NCBI RefSeq assembly: GCF_024464595.1
Contig: NZ_JANHAW010000003.1
Location: 248,001-312,000 of the forward strand
Length of the DNA: 64,000 bases
Reading direction: 5' to 3'
Source: Halobellus litoreus
Lineage (GTDB): Archaea; Halobacteriota; Halobacteria; Halobacteriales; Haloferacaceae
The notes under the pieces were generated by a model, which did no database searches, was not told where the DNA came from, and saw nothing but the letters and a program-made list of their open reading frames with translations. Below, one piece after another: positions 7,133 to 15,691 of this stretch. Both the position numbers and the translations under genes were made by a program. Each line of letters opens with the position of its first letter. Within the stretch, counting starts at the first letter, position 1.

Positions 7133-9670
7133 ATGACTGGTGACGGAGCGTCGTCTGAAGAGTCGACCAGCGTGGGGTCGTTTCTCGATCGAGCGATCAC
7201 GGGGTTCCTGTTGATCGACAATTCATTGACCATCACCGCCGCGAACGACACGAGCGCCGGGTTGCTCGACATCGACGGCGATCCAGTCGGGAGCGATTTG
7301 GCGACGATCGATCCGATCGTCGGCCCCGAGCTGGCGGAGATCGTCGACGACGCCGCCCACGGCGACACCATCGTCGAAACCGAGGTAACGCTCGACCGGG
7401 GGCGGACGGTCGAGGTGCGTGCGGTTCCCACCGGTGGCAACACCGTTTCGATCCTCGTCCGGGACGCCAGCGACCGGGTCCGAATGCGGTGGAAACTTCA
7501 GCGATCGAATCGGATCCTCGAAACGCTGGAAGACGGCGTTTACACGCTCGACGAGGCGTTCGTCATCACCTCGGTCAACGACGCCGTCACGTCGATGACG
7601 GGGTACGACCGCGACGAACTCGTCGGGTCCCACGCGTCGATGCTCGCCGGCGAACAGACGCTCTCGATGGCGGACGAGCTCATCGAGCAACTCCGCGGCG
7701 ACGGCGCGGACGTGGGGATGATCGAATCGTCGATTCGGACGGCCGATGGCGACTCGCTTCCCATCGAGACGCACTTCTCCTCGGTCGAGTTCCCCAACGG
7801 CAGACAGGAGCGCGTCGGCGTCATCAGAGACGTGACCGACCGGAAGCAGAACGAACACGCGCTCCGGGAACTGAACCGATCGGCCCGCCTCCTCCTGGGC
7901 GCGGAGGAGACAGAGGCGGTCTATCAGACGATCGTGGACGTCGCCAGGTCAGTGTGGCCCGCCGCGGCCGTCGTCGCCTATTCGCTCGATCGCTCCGCGT
8001 CGGTCCTCGCTCCGGTCGCGGCGTCGATAGACGACCCCGAGGTGGGCGAACCTGGGACCACCGTCTGGGAGGCCTTCTCGACCGCCGACAGCGGAGGCGG
8101 AGCCCCGGCGTCGACGGGCGAACGGAGCGACCCAACGAGCGACGGTTCGGCCGAGTCGGCTCCGTCGTTCCACCGCATCAGTTCCGCCGCTCCCGAGCCG
8201 ATGGGAGGCGAGGGGGGACCAGACACACCGTCGGGAAACGTGGTCGAACGCTCGGACGACGCGGATTCGACCGGGACTCGGACGCTCTATGCGACCCTCG
8301 ACGAGTACGGGCTGTTGCGGATCGAATTCCCGGACGCCGATCCGGCCGGCAACGTGGGGGAGTCCGTGGAACTGCTGGCGGCGAACGCGGTCGCGGCGCT
8401 CGGTCGGGTCGAACGCGAGGCCGAACTCGCACAGCACCGGGAGACGCTCAGTGAACGGACGCGCAAACTCCAGCGGCTCCACGGGTTCAACGACCTGCTC
8501 CGTCGGATCAACGGCGCGCTCGTCGAGGCCGACACGCTCGAAGAGATCGCGACTGCCGTCTGCGACCCGCTCGTCGAGGCCGAGTCGGTCGCGTTCGCCT
8601 GGTTCGGGGAAACGTATCGGACCGGCGGACGCCCGCGACCGGTCGCGTGGGCAGGTGACGACCGAGGGTATCTCGACGAGCTTTCCGCGGCGACAGATTC
8701 GACCGAGTCCCCGGAAGGTGGGTCACTCGATGAACCGAGCCACAGCGCACTCGATTCGGGGGAGCGGGTGCACGTTCCGGACGTCTCCGACGGCCTCCGC
8801 AAGTCCCCGTGGCGCGAACGCGCCCTGGTCCGGGGGTTCGGTTCGGTCCTGAGCGTGCCCCTCGTCTACGACGACGTCGAGTACGGCGTCCTTTCGGTGT
8901 ACGCCGACAGGCGGGGCGCGTTCGAGGGTGAGTTCGGTGAACTGCTCGGGGAACTCGGCGACACCGTCGCCGACGCGATCAACAGCATCGAGACGAGACG
9001 GTCGCTCCGGAGCGAGTCCGTCGTGGAACTCGACGTCCGAATCGACGGGTCCAACGCGGTCCTGCCGCGGATCGCGACCGCGCTCGGCGAACGGGTCCAC
9101 GTCGAGGGGACGGTGCGGCAGTCCGATGACCGGTCCCTGGTCTACCTCGATACCGAGGCGGACCCGACCTCGCTGTCGGAGGCCGTCCACGCCGTCGAGT
9201 CAGTTCGCGTCCTCGACGGCGACTCGGCGGGTCGGGTCGAGGTAGTGATAGCGGGCGCGACCGTCGTCGATCGGTTGACGAAACACGGCGTCACCGTGGA
9301 GCGTCTGGTCGCCGATTCCGCGGGGTTCGACGCGACCGTGACGCTGTCACCCGCTGTCGACGTTCGAACGGTCCTCGAGAGTCTGGGCGATCGCTACGAA
9401 TCGGTCGAACTACTGGCCCGCAGGGACCGCGAAATGGGAACCCGCGACGCGAGGGACCCGGGCGCGATGACGGGGGAACTCACGGACCGGCAGCGTGAGG
9501 CGGCGCGAACCGCCTACCTCAGCGGCTACTTCGAGTGGCCCCGCGCGAGCACGGGTGAGAACGTCGCAGCGGCGATGGGAATCACCCAACCCACGTTCAA
9601 CAGACACCTCCGGACGGCCGAACGCAAGCTCTTTTCCTCGCTGTTCGAGACTCCCGGCGACGACGGGTGA
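7133..9670 (+). CDS. PAS/GAF sensor with Bat-type (bacterio-opsin activator) HTH
   Basis: The 845-residue cytosolic one-component regulator contains, in order: a PAS-like domain at about 14-110, a PAS domain at about 125-240 ending VIRDVTDRKQ, and a GAF-like region interrupted by a Ser/Gly/Glu-rich linker at about 250-430. A second GAF follows at about 450-615. A bacterio-opsin-activator-associated region lies at about 625-770 and an HTH_10 domain at about 783-840 (LTDRQREAARTAYLSGYFEWPR). Halobacterium Bat, of this architecture, responds to light and oxygen and controls retinal and carotenoid synthesis. Here the gene diverges from the terpene-synthase-like gene, which is therefore a candidate target. 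The sensed signal is unknown. Confidence 0.9.
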   Translation: MTGDGASSEESTSVGSFLDRAITGFLLIDNSLTITAANDTSAGLLDIDGDPVGSDLATIDPIVGPELAEIVDDAAHGDTIVETEVTLDRGRTVEVRAVPTGGNTVSILVRDASDRVRMRWKLQRSNRILETLEDGVYTLDEAFVITSVNDAVTSMTGYDRDELVGSHASMLAGEQTLSMADELIEQLRGDGADVGMIESSIRTADGDSLPIETHFSSVEFPNGRQERVGVIRDVTDRKQNEHALRELNRSARLLLGAEETEAVYQTIVDVARSVWPAAAVVAYSLDRSASVLAPVAASIDDPEVGEPGTTVWEAFSTADSGGGAPASTGERSDPTSDGSAESAPSFHRISSAAPEPMGGEGGPDTPSGNVVERSDDADSTGTRTLYATLDEYGLLRIEFPDADPAGNVGESVELLAANAVAALGRVEREAELAQHRETLSERTRKLQRLHGFNDLLRRINGALVEADTLEEIATAVCDPLVEAESVAFAWFGETYRTGGRPRPVAWAGDDRGYLDELSAATDSTESPEGGSLDEPSHSALDSGERVHVPDVSDGLRKSPWRERALVRGFGSVLSVPLVYDDVEYGVLSVYADRRGAFEGEFGELLGELGDTVADAINSIETRRSLRSESVVELDVRIDGSNAVLPRIATALGERVHVEGTVRQSDDRSLVYLDTEADPTSLSEAVHAVESVRVLDGDSAGRVEVVIAGATVVDRLTKHGVTVERLVADSAGFDATVTLSPAVDVRTVLESLGDRYESVELLARRDREMGTRDARDPGAMTGELTDRQREAARTAYLSGYFEWPRASTGENVAAAMGITQPTFNRHLRTAERKLFSSLFETPGDDG

Positions 9671-9827
9671 GTTGTCTCCGGCGGTCGCGTTCGCTGGAGA
9701 CTTTACTTCAGATCGGCCCGGACCAGCGTGTGCGTGCTCCCACGGTTTCTACATACGTAGTACCTGATTGATTGACATACCATACGAATCGAAACAACTG
9801 CAATGCCCCTGTGACCGCACTGTACAG

Positions 9828-10082
9828 ATGGAGCCAATGACACCGGACTTGGTTGACGACCTCTGCTGGCACATCGTCACGACGGTCGCCGACGAACGCG
9901 ACGTAGAACCCGAACAGATCGACGACAGACTGTACGACGTGATCGACGTCGAATCGCTGGCACACCTCGTCGATCAGGCGCGCAGTTCCGAGTCGATCGA
10001 CCTATCCGTTTCATTTCGGATGGCCGGGTGTTTCGTCACGGTGACCGGCGAAGAGACCGTCCGGGCGACCGCTCCGAACTGA
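9828..10082 (+). CDS. HalOD1 domain protein
   Basis: The 84-residue protein consists almost entirely of a HalOD1 domain. An N-terminal helix (DLVDDLCWHIVTTVAD) is followed by DRLYDVIDVESLAHLVDQ and a beta strand pair ending FRMAGCFVTVTGE. HalOD1 is common in haloarchaea, alone or fused to response regulators, and its biochemical role is not settled. An upstream TTG at 9768 would add 20 residues, including two cysteines (CPC). I prefer the ATG at 9828, but the longer form is possible. It lies 157 nt after the Bat-type regulator on the same strand. Confidence 0.75.
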   Translation: MEPMTPDLVDDLCWHIVTTVADERDVEPEQIDDRLYDVIDVESLAHLVDQARSSESIDLSVSFRMAGCFVTVTGEETVRATAPN

Positions 10083-10131
10083 CTCGCGACCAGGGAGACG
10101 TACCGGGAGGAAAGCGCCGGGGGACCGACAT

Positions 10132-10160
10132 GGGGTGGGGAGAGGGGGCGGCGTCGGGGG
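10132..10160 (+). other. G-quadruplex-type run
   Basis: The plus strand carries four G-tracts of 4, 4, 5 and 5 bases at 10132-10135, 10137-10140, 10144-10148 and 10156-10160, with loops of 1, 3 and 7 nt. Two more G-runs occur at 10210-10222. It lies in the convergent spacer between the HalOD1 gene and wecC. Confidence 0.45.
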
Positions 10161-10228
10161 ACGCACGCCGGAAGCGGGGTCGAACGCCCGCGTCAGAGGC
10201 ACCCACATCGGGGGATGGGGGGAAGGCA

Positions 10229-11521
10229 TCACACTCGCCGGGCTTCGAACCCCGCGTTTCGCCACCGTTCGAGATCGAGGATGGCCCGCGTATCGACGAC
10301 GTTCGGGTCCGCCATCAGTTCCCGAAGCCGATCGGGGTCGAGTTCGGCGAACTCGTCGTGATCGGTGGCGATCACGATAGCGTGCGCGTCCGTCGCAGCC
10401 TCCTCCACGTCCAGGAGTCGCAGCGTCGGATCCCGAACGTGCGGATCGTGGATCGCCACGCCGGGTGTGTCGAGCGTTCCACCGTCCGTCGCGGGCGCCG
10501 AGGGCTTTTGCCCGTGCTGTAACTCGCGGACCAGCTCCAGACCTGGACTCATTCTGGTGTCGTCGACGTTGCCCTTGTACGCGGCTCCGAACACGGCGAC
10601 GCGCTTCTCATCGAGGTCGGAGAGCAACTCCTCCAGGAGGTCGACGACGAACTCGATCATCCCGTCGTTGACCGCCCGCGCCGTCGGGACGAGATCGAGC
10701 GCGTCGGAGTCGGCCCCGAGGAACCACGGATCGATCGGGAGGCAGTGGCCGCCTACGCCGGGCCCCGGTTGCAGGATGTCGACACGCGGGTGCGCGTTGG
10801 CCATCTCGATCGCCTCCCGTGAATCGATCCCGTAGTCGTGTGCGATCCGGGCGATCTCGTTCGCCAGTGCGATCTCGACGTCGCGGGCGGTGTTCTGGAT
10901 CAGTTTCACGAACTCCGCCGTCGTCGGGCCCTCGGTCGAGCGGATCGCACCGTCCACGAACGACTCGTAGAGCCTGACCGCCGCGGTCGCGGAGCGGGCG
11001 TCGACGCCGCCGACGATCCGGTCGTTCTCCCGGAGTTCGGCGATGACGTCTCCCGGGAGCACGGTCTCCGGACAGTGCGCCAGTCCGAAATCGCGCCCGG
11101 CTGCCAGTCCGGACTCCGACTCGATGACGGGCTTCAGGTGTCTCTCGGTGGTTCCCGGCGGGACGGTCGATTCGAGGATCACGGTGTCCCCCTCCCGGAG
11201 GACTGTACCGACTGTCCGCCCGGCGGCGGTGACGTAGTCGAGATTCGCCTCCCGTCGGTCCTCGTCGAACGGTGTCGGCACGCAGATCACGTGGTAGGCC
11301 GCGGCCGCGACATCGTCGACGATCCGCAACCGTCCCGACTCGACCGCCCGCGCGACGAAGGCCTCGAGTCCCGGTTCGTCGAGGCTGACGTCGCCGTCTC
11401 TGAGTTCCCGGGTCAGGACCGGATCCGTGTCGTAGCCGTACACGTCGTGGCCGTGCGTCGCCAGCATCGCGGCGGTCGGTAACCCGACGTATCCTAACCC
11501 GTGGACGCAGACCGAACTCAT
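10229..11521 (-). CDS. wecC: UDP-N-acetyl-D-mannosamine dehydrogenase
   Basis: The 430-residue protein belongs to the UDP-glucose/GDP-mannose dehydrogenase family. The N-terminal NAD fold begins VCVHGLGYVGLPTAAMLA. The catalytic cysteine is Cys260 in GVGGHCLPIDP. The C-terminal UDP-binding domain contains VFGAAYKGNVDDTRMSP. The four-electron oxidation of UDP-ManNAc to UDP-ManNAcA is inferred mainly from its coupling to wecB, since the ATG overlaps the wecB stop by 4 nt (ATGA). Without that context, UDP-Glc dehydrogenase would be an alternative. It is the last gene of the GT2-wecB-wecC operon and converges with the HalOD1 gene. Confidence 0.9.
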   Translation of the reverse strand: MSSVCVHGLGYVGLPTAAMLATHGHDVYGYDTDPVLTRELRDGDVSLDEPGLEAFVARAVESGRLRIVDDVAAAAYHVICVPTPFDEDRREANLDYVTAAGRTVGTVLREGDTVILESTVPPGTTERHLKPVIESESGLAAGRDFGLAHCPETVLPGDVIAELRENDRIVGGVDARSATAAVRLYESFVDGAIRSTEGPTTAEFVKLIQNTARDVEIALANEIARIAHDYGIDSREAIEMANAHPRVDILQPGPGVGGHCLPIDPWFLGADSDALDLVPTARAVNDGMIEFVVDLLEELLSDLDEKRVAVFGAAYKGNVDDTRMSPGLELVRELQHGQKPSAPATDGGTLDTPGVAIHDPHVRDPTLRLLDVEEAATDAHAIVIATDHDEFAELDPDRLRELMADPNVVDTRAILDLERWRNAGFEARRV

Positions 11522-12621
11522 CGCGCGACCTCCCGGGACTTGGTTTCCAGCGGCAGCGACTGCAGGATCCGTTCGGCGGCGTCACCGTCTCCGAAGGGGT
11601 TCTCCCAGTCGTCGCCTCGCAACAGCATCTCCGTCGCGCTCGCGACGATCTGGCCGGGATCGCACGAACTGAGGCGGTTCGCTCCGACGTCGATAGTCTC
11701 GGGCCGTTCGGTGTTGTCCCGCATCGTCACGCACGGGGTGCCCAGGATACACGCTTCCTCCTGAACGCCCCCCGAATCTGTCAGGATCAACTCCGCTGTC
11801 GAAGCGAGCCGCAGGAAATCGAGGTACTCCAGCGGCTCTACCGCCCGTATCGGATCGGGGACCTCGATTCCGAACGTCTCGATTCGGTCGCGTGCGCGGG
11901 GGTGGACCGGATAGATCACGTCGGCGTCGTGTGCCTCGGCCGCCCGCTCGACGCCTGCCAGTAGGTCTCTGAACCGGGCCTCGTCGTCGACGTTTTCCTG
12001 TCTGTGCGCCGTCATCACGAAGAAGTCGCGGTTCTCGATTCGGAGGTCCGCGAGGACGGTGCTCTTCCGTCGGGCGATCTCCCTGTTCCGGAAGAGGGCG
12101 TCGACCACGGTGTTCCCGGTGACGGTGATTCGGCGTTCGGAGAGGCCCTCGTCCAGGAGGTACTTCTTGCTCTGCTCGGTCGGCGCGAACAGGTGGTCCG
12201 AGACGTGGTCGGCGATGACCCGGTTGGTCTCCTCCGGCATCGATCGGTCGAAACTCCGCAGGCCCGCTTCGACGTGGCCCAACTCCGCGTCCATCTTGCT
12301 GGCGGCGAGCGCGCCGGCCAGGACGCTGTTCGTATCGCCCTGGACCAGGACCACCTCCGGGGCAGTCTCCGCGAGCGCCCGCTCGACGCCGATCAGCATC
12401 TCGCCGGTCTGCTCGCCGTGCGACGACGAGCCAACGCCGAGGTCGTAGTCTGGCTCCGGCAGTTCGAGTTGGTCGAAGAAGACCGAATCGAGGCTGTCCG
12501 AGTAGTGCTGTCCGGTGTGGACGATCGAGTAGTCGACCTCCAGGCGGTGACACGCCTGAACGACCGGGGCGAGTTTGATGATCTCCGGTCTCGTTCCCAA
12601 GACGAACGTGACGTCGGTCAT
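11518..12621 (-). CDS. wecB: UDP-N-acetylglucosamine 2-epimerase (non-hydrolysing)
   Basis: The 367-residue protein has the WecB/MnaA signatures: N-terminal FVLGTRPEIIKLAPV, the VQGDTNSVLAGALAA strand, GHVEAGLRS, and the C-terminal TDSGGVQEEA. It interconverts UDP-GlcNAc and UDP-ManNAc. The start at 12621 is set by the conserved N-terminus and by GGAGGAGGG six nt upstream; an in-frame opening up to 12783 would add an Arg-rich tail that only shadows the GT2 gene. It overlaps both neighbours by 4 nt, so the three genes form a tight operon. The UDP-GlcNAc would come from GlmS/GlmU. Confidence 0.94.
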   Translation of the reverse strand: MTDVTFVLGTRPEIIKLAPVVQACHRLEVDYSIVHTGQHYSDSLDSVFFDQLELPEPDYDLGVGSSSHGEQTGEMLIGVERALAETAPEVVLVQGDTNSVLAGALAASKMDAELGHVEAGLRSFDRSMPEETNRVIADHVSDHLFAPTEQSKKYLLDEGLSERRITVTGNTVVDALFRNREIARRKSTVLADLRIENRDFFVMTAHRQENVDDEARFRDLLAGVERAAEAHDADVIYPVHPRARDRIETFGIEVPDPIRAVEPLEYLDFLRLASTAELILTDSGGVQEEACILGTPCVTMRDNTERPETIDVGANRLSSCDPGQIVASATEMLLRGDDWENPFGDGDAAERILQSLPLETKSREVAR

Positions 12622-13733
12622 TGTGAACCCTCCTCCGCCGACGCGGCCGTGGTTCCGCCGTCCTGGTATACCTCGAGGCCAGAGGACACGTGTGGAAGGT
12701 CCTCGGTTGTCTCGTCCGCGACCTCCCGTCTCGAGTAGTCGACCTTCCGGACGAGCCCCTCGTTTTCCGAGACGTCGAACCACAGTCCGAGCACGATCAG
12801 TAGCCCGCCGAGCGTGCCGACGGCGACCGACACCATCCCGCCGAGGAACGAGTCCACCGCGGGCGAAGACAGCGCGTGCAGTCCACCGGCGACGCCGGCG
12901 AGCGTCACGACCGCGCCGAGCACGTAACAGGCGATCAGCGGGTGGAACATCCGGAGGACGTACGATCGGGTGAGTCGCTCGACGAAGTTCCGGCCCAGGA
13001 GGAAAGAGACCCGCGGGATGAACGTCCAGTAGTTGATGCCGCTTTGCTCGTCCGCGTAGACGGCCGGGTGTGAGACGTCTGCGATCGGTTCCCTGTTGAC
13101 GTTGAGCGCGAAGAGCACGTGGTTCAGGAACCCGTACCGATCGTAGAGACGTTCGAAGCCGATGGTCCGCAACCCCTCGTTCGATATCGCCGTGAAACCG
13201 TTCTGTGGATCGGACAGCTCCCAGTAGCCGCTGGCGATTCGCGTCAAGAGGGTGAGCGAGACGTTTCCGAAGAGCCGCCAGTTCGACATCGAGGCGTAGT
13301 CCTCGCGCGAGGACAGCCGGTTTCCCTTCGAGTAGGTGACGTCACCGCTCGTGACGGGCGCGAGGATTCGATCGAGGTGGGCCGGGTCCATCTGGCCGTC
13401 CCCGTCCATCACGGCAGCCACGTCTATCCCGTCTTCGAGCGCGCACGCGTAGCCAGTCTTCACGGCCGCCCCCGCGCCCCGGTTGCGCTCGTGTTGTACG
13501 GTGACGACGCGCGCTGCAGCATCCCTCTCATCACCGCCGACGGCGCTGGGCCCGGCCTCGGAGTTGATACGGCGGGCCGACTCTCGTACTTCCTCCCAGG
13601 TGCTGTCGGTCGAGGCGTCGTCGACGGCGTAAATACGGTCGACGTACGTGGGCATCGTCTCGAGTACGTCACCCACCTGACCGGCTTCGTTGTACGCGGG
13701 GACGACGACGCCGATAGTCTGTCCGTCGTACAT
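12618..13733 (-). CDS. GT2 family glycosyltransferase with C-terminal membrane segments
   Basis: This 371-residue protein has a GT-A domain beginning IGVVVPAYNEAG, with AVDDASTDST for nucleotide binding and a catalytic metal motif AVMDGDGQMDP. It resembles polyprenyl-phosphate (dolichol-phosphate) hexosyltransferases. Two hydrophobic segments follow near residues 265-285 and 295-320, then an acidic cytosolic tail. It likely charges dolichol phosphate with a sugar at the membrane. The ATG at 13733 is preferred over a TTG two codons earlier. Its 3' end overlaps wecB by 4 nt, implying that it acts with the ManNAc/ManNAcA precursors. The transferred sugar is not known. Confidence 0.88.
   Translation of the reverse strand: MYDGQTIGVVVPAYNEAGQVGDVLETMPTYVDRIYAVDDASTDSTWEEVRESARRINSEAGPSAVGGDERDAAARVVTVQHERNRGAGAAVKTGYACALEDGIDVAAVMDGDGQMDPAHLDRILAPVTSGDVTYSKGNRLSSREDYASMSNWRLFGNVSLTLLTRIASGYWELSDPQNGFTAISNEGLRTIGFERLYDRYGFLNHVLFALNVNREPIADVSHPAVYADEQSGINYWTFIPRVSFLLGRNFVERLTRSYVLRMFHPLIACYVLGAVVTLAGVAGGLHALSSPAVDSFLGGMVSVAVGTLGGLLIVLGLWFDVSENEGLVRKVDYSRREVADETTEDLPHVSSGLEVYQDGGTTAASAEEGSQ
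12628..12636 (-). promoter_or_regulatory. ribosome binding site of wecB
   Basis: On the minus strand GGAGGAGGG ends six nt before the ATG at 12621. It lies inside the end of the GT2 gene and decides the wecB start. Confidence 0.6.
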
Positions 13734-14109
13734 CGTCAACTCGCGACCTCGTTCGGCGTCGCGAGTCTCCCCGACGTCCAGTTCGCGAAGCGGGGTCGGT
13801 ACGGGCGAACGGTCTCGGTACTGAATCGGTGCATATAGGATCCTCCATAGGTTCCCGACGCGCGCGGTTCGATCACCGCCAACACGGCGGGGCGTATCCG
13901 TACAACCGCTCTATGTGGGTTTTGTTATACACTGCCTCAGTGACCGCCCGGGGACGGAGTCGCACGTCGGCTCCGGTGGTCGGAGTTATCGAACCGAGAG
14001 ACCACTGACACGATATTCGGCGGTTTCAGGCGCATTAGCCGATCGATCTTCGGTTAACAGGACACTTACTCAGCGGATCGAAAGCCTCGGCCAGCGGGTC
14101 CTCACACCC
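13734..14109. other. intergenic region upstream of the GT2-wecBC operon
   Basis: This is 376 nt between PadR and the operon, both minus strand. It holds GTTTTGTTATAC at 13919-13930, shared with the PadR promoter. It also holds a minus-strand frame of 32 codons (13736-13834) ending two nt before the GT2 ATG. An imperfect 6-7 bp inverted repeat lies at 13975-14006. If 13919-13930 is the promoter, the operon has a leader of about 165 nt. Confidence 0.5.
13919..13930 (-). promoter_or_regulatory. 12-nt element shared with PadR promoter
   Basis: GTTTTGTTATAC here is identical to 14418-14429. On the minus strand it reads GTATAACAAAAC, a plausible TATA box for the operon. As a duplicated sequence it may also be an operator for PadR. 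Confidence 0.4.
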
Positions 14110-14394
14110 TTACAGATTCACGTATTGGTCTTCCCACTCTCGCCGGGACCTGAGGCTTTCGGTCCCCTTCTCCGTGATCTCGTACACGTTCGTCCGACGG
14201 TCGCTCTGTCCCTTTTCGACGTATCCCTTGTTCACGAGCGTATCCAGGTTCGGGTACAATCGCCCGTGCGTGATCTCGCCGATCACCTCCTGCAGTTCCG
14301 TTTTGATCTCCTGACCCGATGGACTGGACAGTCCCACGATCACGTAGAGCAGGTCCCGTTGAAAACTGGTGAGCTCGAAAAGCGGTTCGGACAT
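14110..14394 (-). CDS. PadR family transcriptional regulator
   Basis: The 94-residue protein is a single winged-helix domain of PadR type. A helix-rich start (ELTSFQRDLLYVIVGL) is followed by SGQEIKTEL, the recognition region GEITHGRLYPNLDTLVNKGYVEK, and the wing RRTNVYEITEKGTESL. Stand-alone PadR proteins of this length are common in haloarchaea and usually repress their own and neighbouring genes. It is transcribed toward the GT2-wecBC operon. Its promoter element at 14418-14429 recurs upstream of that operon, so it is the natural candidate regulator. The ligand is unknown. Confidence 0.92.
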   Translation of the reverse strand: MSEPLFELTSFQRDLLYVIVGLSSPSGQEIKTELQEVIGEITHGRLYPNLDTLVNKGYVEKGQSDRRTNVYEITEKGTESLRSRREWEDQYVNL

Positions 14395-14818
14395 ATTCCT
14401 GTGCTCCGCCCGTGAGTGTTTTGTTATACGGAACTAAACGCCCGACCGGTAGTACATATCCAGCCCTTTGTGATCGACGTCGCAGAACAGACGCTCCCAC
14501 GGTTAAAAACAGTGGTCGGCGGAGACATTCGGACGCCGGTTGTCTATCTATTAGCTACGTATTTACCGGCGTCCGGTCCGTACAGCTGCTCTCGTCTCTA
14601 ACGACGGGGAGACGATACCAACGACATCGATTCTGACAGCGGCCGGTCGGCAACGACGTTGATATCGGCAGCCGCCGGTCTGGAGGGAGACAACCTCCCG
14701 AACCGACGGCGATGCCAGGATCGTCGCGTCACATAGAGATCCGAGGAAGTCGTCTCGACGGCCGCGAGATCGGAGTAGTCTAATACTAACTAACCCCAGG
14801 TGACTAGTCAGACCGAGT
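14395..14818. other. divergent intergenic region between PadR and the DUF457-like gene
   Basis: This is 424 nt without a convincing gene. The PadR promoter element lies at 14418-14429. The rest is GC-rich without strong repeats until the AT-richer CTAATACTAACTAACC near 14780-14795, a possible promoter region for the plus-strand gene at 14819. Confidence 0.5.
14418..14429 (-). promoter_or_regulatory. PadR promoter/possible auto-operator
   Basis: On the minus strand GTATAACAAAAC is centred about 30 nt before the PadR ATG at 14394, the spacing of a leaderless TATA box. The same 12-mer occurs at 13919-13930. Confidence 0.45.
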
Positions 14819-15412
14819 ATGTGGCCTTGGGAACACGCACTCTTCGCATACGTGTGTTACTCGCTGTATCTCAGGGGACGCTATCGATCCCGACCCGCCG
14901 ATTGGCCGGTCGTCGCGCTCGCGGTGGGATCCGCCTTTCCGGATCTGGTCGACAAGCCGCTCGCGTGGCAGTTCGGGTTTTTCGAGAGCGGATACGCGGT
15001 CGCACATTCGGTGTTCGTGGCCGTTCCGGCTTCTCTCGTCCTCGTCGCGGTCGCGAGACGATACCGACGTGAACGGATCGGAATCGCCTTCGCCACCGGC
15101 CATCTGCTCCATCTGGTCGGCGACGTGCTCCCCGCGTCGCTCTCGTCTCAAACGCTGTATCTCACGCCGGTCCTGTGGCCGATCGCTCCCAGCCGAGTTA
15201 TCGTCGATCGGGGATCGTTCGCCGACGGCGTCCGAAGCCTCCTGACCGAGTACGTCGCACAACTACTCACCCTGGACCTCACGGCGGTGATCGCGTTGCA
15301 GATCGGATCCGTCATCGTCGGACTGGTACTGTGGTTCGCCGACGGATTGCCCGGGCTGATGCTCGTGCGCTCCACGGTCGGGCGGACGATGAAATACAGG
15401 CGGAGTGACTAA
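14819..15412 (+). CDS. membrane-bound metal-dependent hydrolase family protein (YdjM/DUF457-like)
   Basis: The 197-residue protein has several hydrophobic segments. It has conserved His/Asp positions typical of the YdjM/DUF457 family: WPWEHALFAY at the start, GSAFPDLVDKPLAW, AHSVF and GHLLHLVGDVLP. These residues are thought to bind metal in the membrane. The true substrate of the family is not established, although it is often labelled metal-dependent hydrolase. The gene stands alone, divergent from PadR and followed by 279 nt before the first GT of the island. I am confident of the family and not of the reaction. Confidence 0.7.
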   Translation: MWPWEHALFAYVCYSLYLRGRYRSRPADWPVVALAVGSAFPDLVDKPLAWQFGFFESGYAVAHSVFVAVPASLVLVAVARRYRRERIGIAFATGHLLHLVGDVLPASLSSQTLYLTPVLWPIAPSRVIVDRGSFADGVRSLLTEYVAQLLTLDLTAVIALQIGSVIVGLVLWFADGLPGLMLVRSTVGRTMKYRRSD

Positions 15413-15656
15413 ACGAAACCGTTGAATCGGTGTGTGGACTCATTCTCAAACGACGGGTGGGACGTCGGCGTCGAGTCACGGATGCACCAGACTGAGGAGC
15501 ACCGAATATCGGGCACCTGGACCGATCGCGGGCTCGGTCCCGCCCGTCGCTGAAGTGTTCCGATGTTAGCGAAACCCAGGAGATCCGGGCTTGACCCATC
15601 GCCATCGAACTGAATCCACGAGGATTAGATATAAAAAAAAAATAACGATAGGGACG

Positions 15657-15666
15657 AATTAACAAA
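15657..15666 (+). promoter_or_regulatory. TATA-like element for GT2 gene at 15692
   Basis: AATTAACAAA is centred about 31 nt before the ATG at 15692, in an AT-rich stretch that also contains a run of ten A (15630-15639). Confidence 0.4.
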
Positions 15667-15691
15667 TTGACCCATCTTCCAAGGGACGCAT

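Noticed and set aside
12621-12783. N-terminal extension of WecB
   Set aside because: The extra 54 residues are Arg/Gly-rich and shadow the GT2 C-terminus; the conserved start and a ribosome binding site fix the ATG at 12621.
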